64,000 nucleotides of DNA from Chrysogorgia sp. JL179-B06 (GCA_035772405.1 JAYKKM010000149.1:5392501-5456500), one strand, 5' to 3'; counted from the stretch's first letter, positions 10,097 to 21,150 are shown. Notes: a model not told the origin generated them from the letters alone. Numbers and translations: made by a program.

Positions 10097-10593
10097 TCAT
10101 TTCAAGACGTATTTGCTTACTAAATAGCCAGACAGACCCGAGACCCCTAACACTATTACTAACGTTGTCGTGTGATTGTATGACTTACTTATGCATGGTG
10201 GCTCGCGTAACGTGCACTCGATGTGTCACCGGTGTAACTAGAGTTTCCAAGCGCGTCGTGACTTCTTGGTGGACTTTTTTAGCCACAGTCGTTGGTGTCA
10301 CGTTCAAGCGAGTGCTTACCCCAAATTCCATGGAAGGCGTAGCAGTCTTTAGTAAATTGTTATAGCCAACAATTTTACTCTTGAGGATTACCATGTTACT
10401 TGGAATTAATAACGCGAGATTTTGGACAACGTTGGTGTCTCTAATCGATTTATTCATGTTAAGAATCCACGTCGATATGTCGTAGTTGACGACGCTGTCA
10501 GCGAACAACTTGCAGAATTCTTGTTGGGTTTCTAAACTACCTGCGGTAGGACCAACGACTGACACACGTGTTCTCGCTTGTGCACCAACTATG
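10097..10593 (-). pseudogene. Conserved virion-type protein with C-terminal membrane anchor
   Basis: The long frame reads SVVGPTAGSLETQQEFCKLF, and its middle part is well conserved in style with adintovirus proteins (LALLIPSNMVILKSK, STRLNVTPTTVAKKV). The expected start codon is ATA (10591-10593), not ATG. An AAGT duplication at about 10180 creates a TAA. Past it, the original frame encodes a membrane helix (TLVIVLGVSGLSGYLV) and ends at TGA 10097, overlapping the next ATG. Probably a structural membrane protein; function unproven. Confidence 0.55.
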
Positions 10594-10595
10594 GA

Positions 10596-10836
10596 TTAAA
10601 CGAAGGCCTCTACACTTTGATTTAGATATTTCAGTCCAACGTTGGTGAGACCGTCTGACGTGAGACTAATGCATCGTTTGTAGTCGTTCTTAACGTCATT
10701 GAGCCTATAGACTCTAACTTCACCTGTTGTACCGTCACTCAGGACTTTACCTTGGCACTTAGTAATGTTTTCTAGGAATCTTGGAGATCTTGCCGTATAA
10801 GAGTCCAGCGTCGAATTCTCTACTTATCGATTTCAT
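10596..10836 (-). pseudogene. First gene of the minus-strand block, about 80 codons
   Basis: ATG 10836 starts MKSISREFDAGLLYGKIS. A single frameshift (about 10780) leads to a frame with GKVLSDGTTGEVRVYRLND and ends SVEAFV at TAA 10596. It is soluble, small, and directly precedes the next gene by 2 bp. Unrecognised function. Confidence 0.5.
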
Positions 10837-11037
10837 GGTCTCACTCCTGACTTGAAGTAAATGTCGACGGGTTTGACTGTTTTATCGTCATCTGCAAGGT
10901 TGTACCCAAATTCAAACTTGTTTAGTTGCGCGTTTGGAAATTCACTAAGAAGAATTAGTTCACCTTGTTTTCTTTTTATCAGCATCTATAGTGTAACACT
11001 GGTAACAATAGCGCAGAATGTATCGTATATTATATTC
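10837..11037. promoter_or_regulatory. Divergent intergenic region of element 1
   Basis: About 200 bp between the leftward genes (start 10836) and the rightward penton-like genes. It is the only place where transcription diverges, so promoters for both blocks should lie here. No clear TATA box is visible on either strand. Confidence 0.4.
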
Positions 11038-11166
11038 GTGCGAAAGTTGACGGTCATTGAAGATATGGAAAAAGTTGTGTCCTTTGACAACGTGAATGGC
11101 TACGCATTACATCACAACATGATAACACACACTAGAGTATATGGTCAGAATCGTGGTATTGATTAA
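11038..11166 (+). pseudogene. N-terminal fragment of a penton-like gene
   Basis: RKLTVIEDMEKVVSFD here matches, at protein and DNA level, the start of the gene at 11863 (RKLTVLIEGVEKVVTFD). Only about 40 codons remain before the next paralogue begins at 11141, so this is a leftover of a third tandem copy. Confidence 0.6.
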
Positions 11167-11803
11167 AGATTCGACGAAAATTGTGGATCTACCAGAAGCT
11201 CTCTTGACGTTTGACTCGGACCCTCACTTGTTGGTGAAAAAAGCAACCATCTTTTGGGACTACGTTAATGTGGAGACTGGTGTCAACGACAAAGTGAGCT
11301 ACAACAGCAACGAACACGTTTTTGGACCTGGGTATCACACTTTTAAAATGATCGCTGACGACTTGAAGGAACTAGGGGCTATCGAGTTAGTAGCCAACAA
11401 ACACGACTCAAAGTGTGAGATAAAGACTGACCAACAATTGGAGCTGTTTAAATTTGGAGAACTGTTGGGGTTAAATGAAAACACAACGGTAACCACTAGT
11501 GGTTTGGTCAGCCCTAACGTTGTGAATATCAACAAAGGACTGAGGTACGTACAAGCGGGTTGCAGCATTGTGAACAGACCTGAGAACATTGTTAATGGTA
11601 GCAAAAGCGAGGTTATCGTTGAGCTACCATTGACCACCACTCAGTCATTGAAGAGCTCTGTTCAACACTTCTTCAATATCGAGTCGAATGTGTCGATAAA
11701 CAAAGGTGCTTATACACAGTTAGTATTCAACGTGACTGACCAAGACGGTAGTAGTGTCAATATTGGTGACATATTATTGGATTTGTGTGTGATGCTTGAG
11801 TAG
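11141..11803 (+). CDS. Penton-like (single jelly-roll) protein, intact copy
   Basis: An uninterrupted 220-codon ORF. Blocks shared with the next gene are KKATIFWDYVN, a Gly-Tyr turn near GPGYHTFKMI, FGELLGL, VNINKGLRYV, and a C-terminal PLTTTQSL...SINKGAYTQLVFNV...GDILLDL. This pattern of beta strands, and the position before integrase and MCP genes, suggests the minor capsid/penton protein or a vertex-associated homologue. No membrane helix. It is the least damaged gene of element 1. The alternative is an accessory head protein of the same fold. Confidence 0.6.
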   Translation: MVRIVVLIKDSTKIVDLPEALLTFDSDPHLLVKKATIFWDYVNVETGVNDKVSYNSNEHVFGPGYHTFKMIADDLKELGAIELVANKHDSKCEIKTDQQLELFKFGELLGLNENTTVTTSGLVSPNVVNINKGLRYVQAGCSIVNRPENIVNGSKSEVIVELPLTTTQSLKSSVQHFFNIESNVSINKGAYTQLVFNVTDQDGSSVNIGDILLDLCVMLE

Positions 11804-12472
11804 CACGCACGTTAGCACGCTAAGTGGTTGTTAAATATGCGTTAAAGTAATGAGTCTAAATTATGGGTTACATTAAAAAGCGTCGTCTAGACAACGATCC
11901 TCGAAAGTTGACGGTGCTTATTGAAGGTGTGGAGAAAGTTGTGACCTTTGACTATAGTGTAGTAGCCACACACAATAACCCACACATTATAGTCAAGACG
12001 GTCGCTGTGTTTTGGAACTACAATAACGTGACGAGTAACGATGGTGTTCGTGCCCTCGTGATCTTTGCTGATACCCAACAACCACGTCTCGAAACGATTC
12101 GAGTGGACGAAGGGTATTACGACTTCAACGCGTTGGTTAGAATCCTTAGACATAGGTTTAGGATGGCTGGGGTGGCCTTTGTGGTGAAGAGACTCGCAAC
12201 AGGTAAAAGTAGTATCCAGGCTTGGTATCTGAGAATTAGAGGATTGCGAAACAGTGCGATTATGTTAGACAACATTGGGCCTTTGTTTGGTTTCGCGAAG
12301 GGTGTGGCAGTTACGTGCAATGGTCAGTGGCACGACAGCCCAAACAAGGTTGACGTGAATAGAGGTTTAAAGTATGTAGAAGTTTCGTGCGACTCTGTTG
12401 AAACCGGAGGCAATGTGGACAATGATGCGAAGCGATGTGATCACAACATTGCCAACACCCACCGAACAGTCT

Positions 12473-13627
12473 CATAGCCGTACACAGGATTATTTTTCCG
12501 GGGGACAGCAAGACAAATATTGTAAAGTTTGTGTTCGCAGGTTTCACGCGAACTTTTGAACCTTTGGGGTTTGAGGGCATGCACCCCCAGAACAAATTGA
12601 ATTTTAAAAGCCCCAGGAGTGCGTTTCTGGCGATTTCTGCGAGGAACATTCTGAAAAAATGTATCTGTAAGGTCTGGTTTACCCCAGGTATGTCTAACCC
12701 CAGAGTGCGGTTTTAAAAGTGTGGGGCACAACCGAGCGCCGAAGGCGCGAGGTGTACGTTTATGTTGGGGGTGCGGGGGCATACTACCCCGGGAAATTTT
12801 GAAATCTAGACTCTCCTGTAAGGGCATTTCCTGCATTTTGGAGAGCAATTTTACAAAATTCTGAATTGTGAAACACATCACTTTTACAGAGCCCCAACGC
12901 AAGATTTGCAAGGAGTAAGGAGAACTTTTAAATCAAGTAACCCCCAAAAGTCAAAACCGATAATCTTGTATTGGTTATGAAATGGGAGGGGTGTAAGTAA
13001 TAATTAACAATTAAACACGAATCTTGCACAGCTAACTGTGCGATCAAATGACCAACTTTTGTCTCTACCCCAATACTCTATCACATACAACAAAGCATCT
13101 AGATTAAACACTAGGTGTTAATCTGGTCGTACATTACAAAAACATTAATTTGAAATAACAGTAAGTTATAACTTCTTAGTAAAGTAGTACTGGTGTTTTT
13201 AAATGGAGAATACGCCGAAATTTATTTTCCGATTTTCGTTTTGTGCCACAAATTCATTTGCCACCGAGACTAGATCAAGTTTTTCAGTTCTTTGCTTGTG
13301 GACATGCAGTACTGTAAGATTTGAAAATCTTTTCTGTGACATATTTGCATGAAGCCATGTTTTTAGTCTTCTGGTGGCAGAAAATGACCTCTCTCCAGTT
13401 GCACTAGTTGCAGGACTCACATGTATATATTCACAATTAGTTTGAGGAGTTATTGAAATTTAAATGTGCCCCCGGCCCCCCGCTTCCGCGGTCCATGATA
13501 ATTGTCTGAATACCCATAATAAATTTATAATCAATATAAAAATAAACAATATAAAAAAACATATCTTGGTTTTTTTCTGGGGGGACAGTTGCCCCTGCTG
13601 CCCCCCCCCCGGCTAGGTACGGCCCTG
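12473..13627 (-). mobile_element. Non-autonomous hAT transposon
   Basis: Exact 8-bp duplication AACAGTCT at 12465-12472 and 13628-13635. Imperfect terminal repeats CATAGCCGTACACAG and (reverse strand) CAGGGCCGTACCTAG. The body carries only the 3' end of a transposase gene. G-runs next to both ends are typical of this hAT type. Confidence 0.92.
13199..13420 (-). pseudogene. hAT transposase C-terminal dimerisation remnant
   Basis: The frame contains SATGERSFSATRRLKTWL and MSQKRFSNLTVLHVH, the conserved hAT dimerisation motif (C/S-ER-FS...LK..LR..M...RL..L..L). The rest of the transposase is missing. Confidence 0.85.
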
Positions 13628-13786
13628 AACAGTCTCTAGATGGAGGGATACAACGCTACGCATACGTTGAATCAAAGGTGAGAATTAAAAAAGGTGTCTA
13701 CTCAAGTATGACGTTTCGTGTCAAACCAAACAATGGTGACGCGGACGTTGGTGCGGTGCTATTGGAATTGCATATAGTTGAATTAT

Positions 13787-14887
13787 ATGGAACTCGGTGT
13801 GGAAACAGAACAAGGGTTGAGAGACATCTATTATAATCCTAGGACGCGGTTCAGTAGTGCAGAAAAATTGTATCAACACGCATTGGGAAATGGGTTGAAA
13901 GTAGCTAGAAAAACAGTGAAAGAATGGTTGACAACGCAGGACACTTACACTAGGTACAAACCCATTGTGAGAAGACATAAGTTCCGTGCGACCTTCGTTG
14001 ACTACCTTGGTGAAGAACTTCAAATGGACTTAGTCGACATGAGTAAGTATTCAAAACAGAACAAAGGGTATTATTGGATACTAACGGGTATTGAAGTGTT
14101 GAGTAGATATGCTTTTGGTGTCCCAGTTTACAGGAAAGACACTGGTAACATGACTAAGACTGTTAGAGACTTATTGAACGACTTTAAAGATCGATTTGGA
14201 CGTGACCCCAAGTTAGCTCAATTTGATGATGGGATGGCATTCTACAACGTGGGGGTGAAAAGCTTGTTGAAAGAACGTGGTGTTGAGTACTTCAGCACTA
14301 AAAGTGATAAGAAAGCCGCTGTTGTTGAACGTTTTAACAGAAGTCTTAAGAGCGTTATGTGGAAGTATTTTTACGCTCGTGGAACGTACAAATGGATTGA
14401 CGTTTTTGATCAGTTTGTGGGAAATTACAATAGCAATGTGAATCGAAGCATTATGACTCGCCCAAAGGACGTTAACAAGTCGAACGAGAACGCGGTATGG
14501 ACCACTTTGTTTGGTCACCAATTCGCAGACACCCCATTGCCAAAGTTCAAGGTTGGTGAATTGGTGAGGATTAGTAAGTACAAAAGTGTATTCACAAAGG
14601 GTTATGAAGCTAACTTCACTGAAGAGCTGTTTAAAGTGGTGAAGGTTATTCGTGGTGACCTTAATGTGTATGAAATCGAGGACTACACCGGCGAGCAGAT
14701 TATTGGGAAGTTTTACGAGCAGGAATTGTCGCTAGTTAATAAGAAACCTGACGATGTGTATAGAGTCGAAAAGGTGTTGAAAAGGAAGAGAGTCAGGGGG
14801 AAGAAGATGGTGTTGGTTAAATGGTTGGGTTATGAGAGCAAACACAATTCGTGGATACCAGAAAGTGATGTTCAGAATGTGAGCTAA
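13787..14887 (+). CDS. Retroviral-type integrase with C-terminal chromodomain
   Basis: About 366 codons, intact from ATG 13787. An N-terminal helical/zinc-like part is followed by the DDE core: LQMDLVDMSKYS (first Asp), AQFDDGMAFYN (second Asp) and KKAAVVERFNRSLK (Glu). It ends with an SH3-like segment (FKVGELVRISK) and a chromodomain (YRVEKVLKRK...VLVKWLGY...SWIPESDV) including aromatic residues Tyr, Trp and Trp. It integrates the linear virus DNA; the chromodomain may steer it to methylated H3. This is the hallmark Polinton/Maverick integrase. Confidence 0.93.
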   Translation: MELGVETEQGLRDIYYNPRTRFSSAEKLYQHALGNGLKVARKTVKEWLTTQDTYTRYKPIVRRHKFRATFVDYLGEELQMDLVDMSKYSKQNKGYYWILTGIEVLSRYAFGVPVYRKDTGNMTKTVRDLLNDFKDRFGRDPKLAQFDDGMAFYNVGVKSLLKERGVEYFSTKSDKKAAVVERFNRSLKSVMWKYFYARGTYKWIDVFDQFVGNYNSNVNRSIMTRPKDVNKSNENAVWTTLFGHQFADTPLPKFKVGELVRISKYKSVFTKGYEANFTEELFKVVKVIRGDLNVYEIEDYTGEQIIGKFYEQELSLVNKKPDDVYRVEKVLKRKRVRGKKMVLVKWLGYESKHNSWIPESDVQNVS

Positions 14888-14891
14888 TGTA

Positions 14892-16294
14892 ATGGCAGAT
14901 GGTGCAGAAGATCTTGACGACCATGAGAGACGATTGAGATGGAAGATTTCAATAAGTACGAAAACGCTAGTGAGGGTCAACTAAATGAGTGGGACGTCAA
15001 CGCCGAAGAGTCATTGGCAGCCTTGAGTAAGACGATTGGCACACCAGACTTTGTCCGTGTTAGTTATACGATGAGGATTTTAAGAAGTATAGCGACATCA
15101 GGAGTGAGATAAGACGTGAGTTAGCTAGAAGACAACCTTCACAAGAAGAAACGTCATTCAATGAAGTGGTGACAAAAGAACACGACGCGGCAGGGGGGGC
15201 TCGGAGGGTTTCAAGTCGTTATGCACAAAGACACACCAAAGACAAGAAAAGCCCCCTCAAAAATAGATGAGGCCTATCTACGCGACAAGAAAAAATTCCT
15301 CAAAAAGCACCGAGGATTAGACGTTAGATTGGGAGATGGACCGAACTCAAAGACACTCATCGAAAAGCTAAAGAGAGTTGATGGTAAGAGGGGTTATAAT
15401 TATAGTCTCACGTTTGATGGTAGAACAATTTTCGTCTCGAAGGATAGAGGAAGACGTTTACTCTTAGTCGTGACAAAAAAAACGACGTATTTGTCAAAAG
15501 GTTCGAGCGATTAGTTGAAGAAGTTAAAAAGGAGCATGAAAACACGCCAGGTGGTGTGGTTGACGCACAGTTGAGATCTGAGGGTACAACACCAACAGAA
15601 GATTTAACAGATACCATATATAGTCTCTATCGCTAGTGACAAGATTGAAGACGAAGTGGAGTCGCGAGAAAGTGAGCTAAATGATGGTGTGATAGTCGTC
15701 ACTGAAGAGGAAATAAGATAACTCACAGGTGTTTTGAATCCAAAGGGTCCAAATGACATAAAGATAGACGCTTTAGAAATCACGGCTAATCATTACCGTT
15801 TGAAAGCTCTAAACGAGACTGACCCAGTGAAAGAACGATGGTATAAAAACTTTAGTGAGACAGCTGAGTTGAAAGCGGATAGCATACGACTTCAAGAAGG
15901 TCTCAAACCAGAACACGAAGAAGCTAATAAAATTATCACTGACGAGGTCGTAAACAACGACGCTTCTAGGTTAGAGAGATTCAAGAAGTGGGCTAGAGAA
16001 AATATGGTTGGGTTGAGTGCTGTGGCAATTTCAGTAGCTGGGATTGTAACGACAATTATTATCGCTGGGAGGTCTGCTATTTTAAAGGGTGCTCGAGCCA
16101 CAAAGTAGTTTGCACAGGCTGCTAAGAACGCAATCATGAAGATGGGTACATGGGCTGTTGGGTTGGCTAACTTAGTTTACAATGTGTTGACACTAGGCGC
16201 AAAGGGTCTTGCTTGGTTGGCTCAAAATATGCGGGTACTCGCGGTCGTCTTTGCGTGGTTTGCATACGACTTGTGGAAACAAAAACGGTGGTAA
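14892..16294 (+). pseudogene. Long virion protein with C-terminal membrane segments
   Basis: Begins at ATG 14892 (MADGAEDLDDHERRLR). Pieces in successive frames give one acidic/basic helical protein: 14941-15090, 15080-15260, 15221-15514, 15500-15720. After an in-frame TAA (15719) the 15734-16108 stretch runs with FKKWARENMVGLSAVAISVAG and a membrane helix. An in-frame TAG (16106) follows, then a second hydrophobic region ending FAYDLWKQKRW, TAA 16294. The gene sits directly before MCP and probably codes an internal, membrane-active virion protein. At least four lesions. Confidence 0.65.
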
Positions 16295-16298
16295 CAAA

Positions 16299-17559
16299 AT
16301 GTGTGTAAAGTATATGAACGTCACCCCGACGGAATTGAGTCCCGGTTTTAGACGAGCACAAATGGGGGCTATAAAAGGGACAAGAACGCAGCACGTCATC
16401 ACACTAAATCCCAATAAAGTCAGCCCTGGTGAGGAACTTTACATTGACGTACCGAAGCTCAAGGCTAGTAGCTATTTAGTACCTGGCTCGTTGGGCTTGT
16501 TATTCGACTTTAAGAACGCAAACGAAATGAGTTGGTTCTTGAACAACGTGAGTAATTAGCTACTTTGTGAGACGATTGTTGTGAGGCTAGCCGGAGAAAC
16601 TGTGTATGACAACACTGGGGAGAGCTACATTGGTGTTTATCGTGACCTTTGGGAAAGCATTAGTACGCGAAATCAAATGATTGATTATGGTATTGGTGGT
16701 GAGAACTTGAGAAAGCTAGTTTCTAAGGACGACGGTGGCGCGACGAGTGGAGACGTCGTTAAGGTTAGTGACGCGTTGATGTTTAGCGTGATTGGAACGA
16801 AACAGCGGATAAAGCTTGGCAAGATCATGAATGACCATGGGTTGTACGCCCCTTTTACCATGAACAACAACTTGCAATACGTGATTACGCTCCCAAAGGC
16901 TACGGACATTATGGTGGCGCAATCCAACGAAAGTGTGGGTGGATACACACTGGAGAACCTCGAGCTTGAGTACGAAACGATCGACAACCAGGAGCTCTCT
17001 CACGAAATAACATCATTGTACGCATGTAAGTGGTCGGAGTTTGTCATACGAGCACGTCACGTTGATGAAGACCACTGAATGGGACAAAGGCACAACCATT
17101 GTGAACGAGAACGTAAATTTACCGAGAAAAAGTATGAAGGCAATTGTGTTGTTATTCACGAAGAAGACACGAATAGACAGTGAGGAGTTCTTGTTTCCGA
17201 ACATTGAGAGCGTTGGAGTCACAATTGAGGGTGTGCCGAATAGCGTGTACTCACAAGGCATCCTAAAATCGAAGTTCTACGCAGAAGCGAAACGGCTGTT
17301 TGGGTTGGGTGAAGAACACGCTCAGTTCATGACTGTACAAAAGTTCTATAAAGATGGCTTTGCGTTGGTTATCGACTTGAGGAGCGTCCAAGACAACCAT
17401 AACGTGGCCACCGGTAAAAATATTGTAAACACACAGTCTGGTGTGCTTCTTGAGATCACTAAGAAAGCGACGGTTGCTAACGTAGTTTGCAGGGTATTCG
17501 TGGTGAGCGACGGGTTAGTCAACTTCATGAACAATGGTTTACAATCAATCCAATACTAG
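16299..17559 (+). pseudogene. Major capsid protein, double jelly-roll
   Basis: ATG 16299. Opening block VTPTELSPGFRRAQ, then an in-frame TAG at 16557, then YDNTGESYIGVYRDLW, YTLENLELEYETID and, after one frameshift (about 17040-17075), the second jelly-roll with YEHVTLMKTTEW, NLPRKSMKAIVLLF, GVPNSVYSQG and the C-terminus to 17559. Length of about 419 codons and block order fit the hexon-like MCP of adintoviruses. It forms the icosahedral shell. Only two lesions. Confidence 0.9.
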
Positions 17560-19303
17560 ATGGACGTACCGTTTAATATGCTAATTGTCGGAATGACAGC
17601 TTGTGGTAAGACACACTATTTGCTTGACGCACTGGAGTCTGAGTATCGCGGTAAGTTTGACTACATTGCGTTGATTTGCCCTACTTTCAAGTGGAACAAA
17701 GCGTATCGAGATTGGAAACACATACACGACCCTGACGTGTTAGCGATAGATTCCCCACAAGACAACGTCGATGGTGTTCTCAAGTACGTAACCGAAGCTT
17801 TTAAAGGTACTAACACCCTGATTGTGTTGGACGATTGCGCAAGCGGTCAAGACGTTAAAAATACAACTAGTCAATTGGTTAATTTAGCTTTTAGTGCGCG
17901 ACACTTTGGGTTGTTCACCATTGTGGTCACACAACAACTGACTTCAATCGCTAAACCGTACAGAGAGAACATTAGTAAGCTCGTCTGTTTCTATTGCCCA
18001 AGTAAGAGCGACATTAAAGTCGTTATGGATGACTACATCGGAGACATTAGCAAAGACCAATCCAGGGGCGGATTTAGTATTAGTCAAATAAGTCAGATGA
18101 CTAAGGTGAAAAATTCTCAAAGAGAAAAGAAGAGAACTTAAAATTTTCATAAAACAATTATAACATTTTTGCAGGAATATGATTAATGGACCGCGTCGCG
18201 GTACGATAGCGATGAACGACCTTCAATCCTCGCAAAAGCGGCAAAGCTTTCCTTCAAAATATTAATTATTTTGTATAATTATTTATAACTGCACAACTCG
18301 TCAGGCATTCAACCTGGATGCGTTAAATTTAGGGCCCGTAATTCCGCTTATCAGGCAAACACACCTGCAGATCAGTCAAAATGGCTTGCGATGATTGGTT
18401 TAGAGTGATTTTGCCGAACTTGCCCCGTCTTAGCCATTCCGATTGGTCAAAAAGGCCCGCAAAACACCTGCAGATCAGTCAAAACAAGGCAAATGGGTCG
18501 AAAAAGCCTGCAGATACACCCACAGATCAGTCAAAATAGCGTGTACTGATTGGTTTAGCACTTTCTGCCCTTACTCCCTGACTTAGTACCTGATCGAAGT
18601 ACGTCAAGTCTGTTCTGTTCGATCATGGCTTCCACAAGCGTGTACGAATGCGCCGCGGTTTCTGCTTTAGAAAGCAACGACGACGTTTTATTGCGGCAAA
18701 TGTGCAGTGATTTGTCGGCAAAGGTACATTTTCCCATGATTGGGCGCAGTAGTGCACAGGGATTTCGGAGCAGAGTCATACATTCCTCTGTTATGCTACA
18801 GCTGACAAGTCAAACTAAAGGAGTCTTGCATTGCTCTAAAGTCTAAGGTGAGTGAATAATCTATTATTTTAGCGTTCTCATTCAATATTACTTTTACTAG
18901 TCTACTACGATCGTCTATGTACCGTGAATTATTTAAATTAGACGGAAAGTCAACTTATTTATTGTAATTTTGACTTGGTATCAATGCACGTATGAATAGT
19001 TCATAATAATTTTAATTAGTAAAGTTTATTTCGAACATTTTAATAACAGTGATACCACTTATTATTATATAAGAAATCTGCTGTTTGGTTTGTTTGTTTC
19101 TATGTTTCCTTTCCATAACAATTGACTTGGAATGAATAATTATTTTGTGTTATGTCTGAATTATATAGATCTGAAGCCTCTGGGAATTGCTTATATATAC
19201 AGCTAGCTGTTTCTTTGGCAATGGTAGGTGATAATTCTCTTACTGTGGATCTTCGAGCTTTTACATCGATTTATTCTGCCTCTGTCTGTGTCTCACAAAG
19301 CAT

Positions 19304-20317
19304 TTGATTCTGGTCTCTCATACTACCAGGGTTATTTTCAGTTCACAAGCTACATCTACAACCAGTACCTCTATTGCTTTGACACTTCCAAAATGCGAGT
19401 ATGATGTTGCTTCTTATAGTTATAGGGAGAGAGTCAAAGGTATGAGCAACTTGCAAATTGAGATGTTGATTAAGAATGTTTTTAGACTTGATAAGTCATA
19501 CCCTACTCAAAAAACCAATGGGAGGAGTTTTCTTTATAAATGGCTTGAATTACAGTACATCCATGGTTATGTTATTCTTTTAGTGTAAATGGTGCTTTTT
19601 GTCATTCCTGTGTTTTGTTTGGCAATAAGTTACTAAGGAAAGCTCGTTGAATTCAAAAATTATTTGCTGAACCAGTTAAATATTGGAATGATGCCACTGG
19701 TTGTTTTAAGTATCATACCGGCACCAAAGGTACTGTAGTTCTAAAGAATGCTTGCATGAAAATACATCAGCTATTTTCACATCTATTATCACATCTACAG
19801 TATTCTTAGTCAATTGTCAGAAAAAAGCCAACCAATTGCGGTGACGATGAGTGAAATTAATCAGCACACTAATTTCTTCTTTTCAGTTTATAGTACTCTA
19901 TAATATTCTTGATATGACCCTTCCTGTTACTCAGTTACTGCAAGGAAAGAATAATGATATTTTAGATGGTTTAGAATTGATTCAGGCCCTTAAGAATTTA
20001 GCTATGACAGCACAAAATCAGATTAATCATTATCATGCTCAGTCGTAATAATCAGGCTGTTTCTTTAGCTTCAACAGTTGACATTGAGGAATCAGTATGC
20101 CAATCCTGGCTCCTGTTACTACAGTAATGCTTCTGAGTATTACAAGCGTACCATTACAATCCCTGAGTTGGAATTGTGGCAGACATATTGGGTTGCCTAT
20201 ACAGGTTCACATCCCAGTAGTGTTGCTACTTTTGATTCTTTGCATGTTGCGAACATTAAAGTTAGCTACTCTTCCCGTCACTTCCTGTGTGTGAGCAATC
20301 TTTTTAGCCATGCTTAG
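19304..20317 (+). pseudogene. DUF4371/hAT transposase remnants
   Basis: Separate frames show SFLYKWLELQYIHGYVI (19540s), DMTLPVTQLLQGKNNDILDG with LELIQALKNLAMTAQN (19910-20050), EYYKRTITIPELELW and TYWVAYTGSHPSS (20130-20250). The last two, normally far apart, are fused at ELELW, indicating an internal deletion. Multiple stops; not functional. Confidence 0.75.
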
Positions 20318-20769
20318 GAATTAAAAAACTACACAAGAAGCACCATGGTTGAAGATTACTTTTTTATGGCTTAGCAGCATTGATGGAAATTCATCAAGAA
20401 ATAAAGCATTCTGTTCAGAAAGTCATTGACAAATTTGCAGCTGACAACAGAATAATTGAATTGATTTGATGACCTTTAACACACATTTTAATAATTTAAT
20501 TCAATATTTGACTATTTAATTAATTAACTAATTACTGGATAGATGTTCTGTAAAACCTAGGCTACTGCAGAGATACTGTATATAACCTTCATATGATTCA
20601 TTTTATACATCTACAGTCTGGAAGCCATTTGCAATTATCTTTCCCAATAAATAAATAGACTTACATTTAAGTTGTCTGTATCTTTAATTGAAATTTAAAA
20701 TTAATTACAAAATAATAGTTAAAAAGTAATGTATCAAGAGTTATTTAGATGTTAGATTAATTGAAGGTT

Positions 20770-21150
20770 AAGTTGGCCAGGATAATGTAGAGAGTTGAGC
20801 ATCTCTATGTCCATGAACTGTTCCATTATGGTCATCAATAAAAGCTTCTTTTAAACCAGACATTGTCTGCTTGGGTAGAGGTGTAAAAGGCAAGTATCTG
20901 GCACCTTAAAACCAGACAGCTCAAAGGTGAAAGTTACTTGGGTTAGGGTGGGTTGGTGTGGGTGGTGGCTCATTCATTTGGGATTAAATTGGCCAGGATA
21001 ATGTAGAGGATTGAGCTCCTCTATGGCTCTATGTCCATGAAATGTTCCATTATGGTCACTAATCAAAGCTTCTAACCTGGCAATGTCTGCTTGGGTTGAG
21101 GTGCAAAAGGCAGGTATCTGGCGCCTGAAAACCAGACAGCTCTGGGTAGG
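20770..21150. repeat. Two direct repeats of about 165 bp
   Basis: 20774-20935 and 20985-21150 are similar copies, sharing for example TTGGCCAGGATAATGTAGAG and GTTCCATTATGGTCA. They lie inside the hAT, with no coding content. Confidence 0.7.

Larger units (their letters stand above)
7069..10100 (-). pseudogene. Fibre-like spike protein, split by a LINE
   Basis: Starts at ATG 10100 (MMSLIYGFEPDDYETT), overlapping the previous stop as ATGA. A TAG at 10011-10013 is followed in the same frame by GGRMSGDIDMANWVVKN and DPVDDQDAI, the GDIDM...DP...QDA pattern of phage tail-fibre/adhesin shafts. A LINE (7876-9911) then interrupts. After another frameshift, a 250-codon open frame (7821-7069) encodes a beta-rich head with many Trp/Gly/Asn, probably the receptor-facing domain. 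Known: such shaft motifs precede trimeric fibres. Inferred: this is the virion attachment protein. Confidence 0.7.
11863..13836 (+). pseudogene. Second penton-like protein, split by a hAT element
   Basis: ATG 11863, 200-odd codons with VKTVAVFWNYNN, GYYDFNALV, PLFGFAKG and VDVNRGLKYVEVSC parallel to the 11141 protein. The frame is cut at 12472 by a 1155-bp hAT with an 8-bp target duplication. Coding resumes after 13635 with the expected C-terminal blocks (VRIKKGVYSSMTF, DVGAVLLELHI) and runs to TAA 13836, overlapping the integrase start. Apart from the transposon it looks intact. Confidence 0.65.

Noticed and set aside
13721..14023. 100-codon minus-strand ORF
   Set aside because: Lies opposite the integrase and penton end; a shadow frame.
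17560..18141. A complete 193-aa ATPase
   Set aside because: The last 26 codons are hAT terminal sequence; the viral C-terminus is at 21704-21805.
18625..18846. 73-codon ORF in the hAT
   Set aside because: No match to hAT transposase parts; probably chance.
20770..21150. CRISPR-like repeats
   Set aside because: Only two long diverged copies in a eukaryotic transposon.
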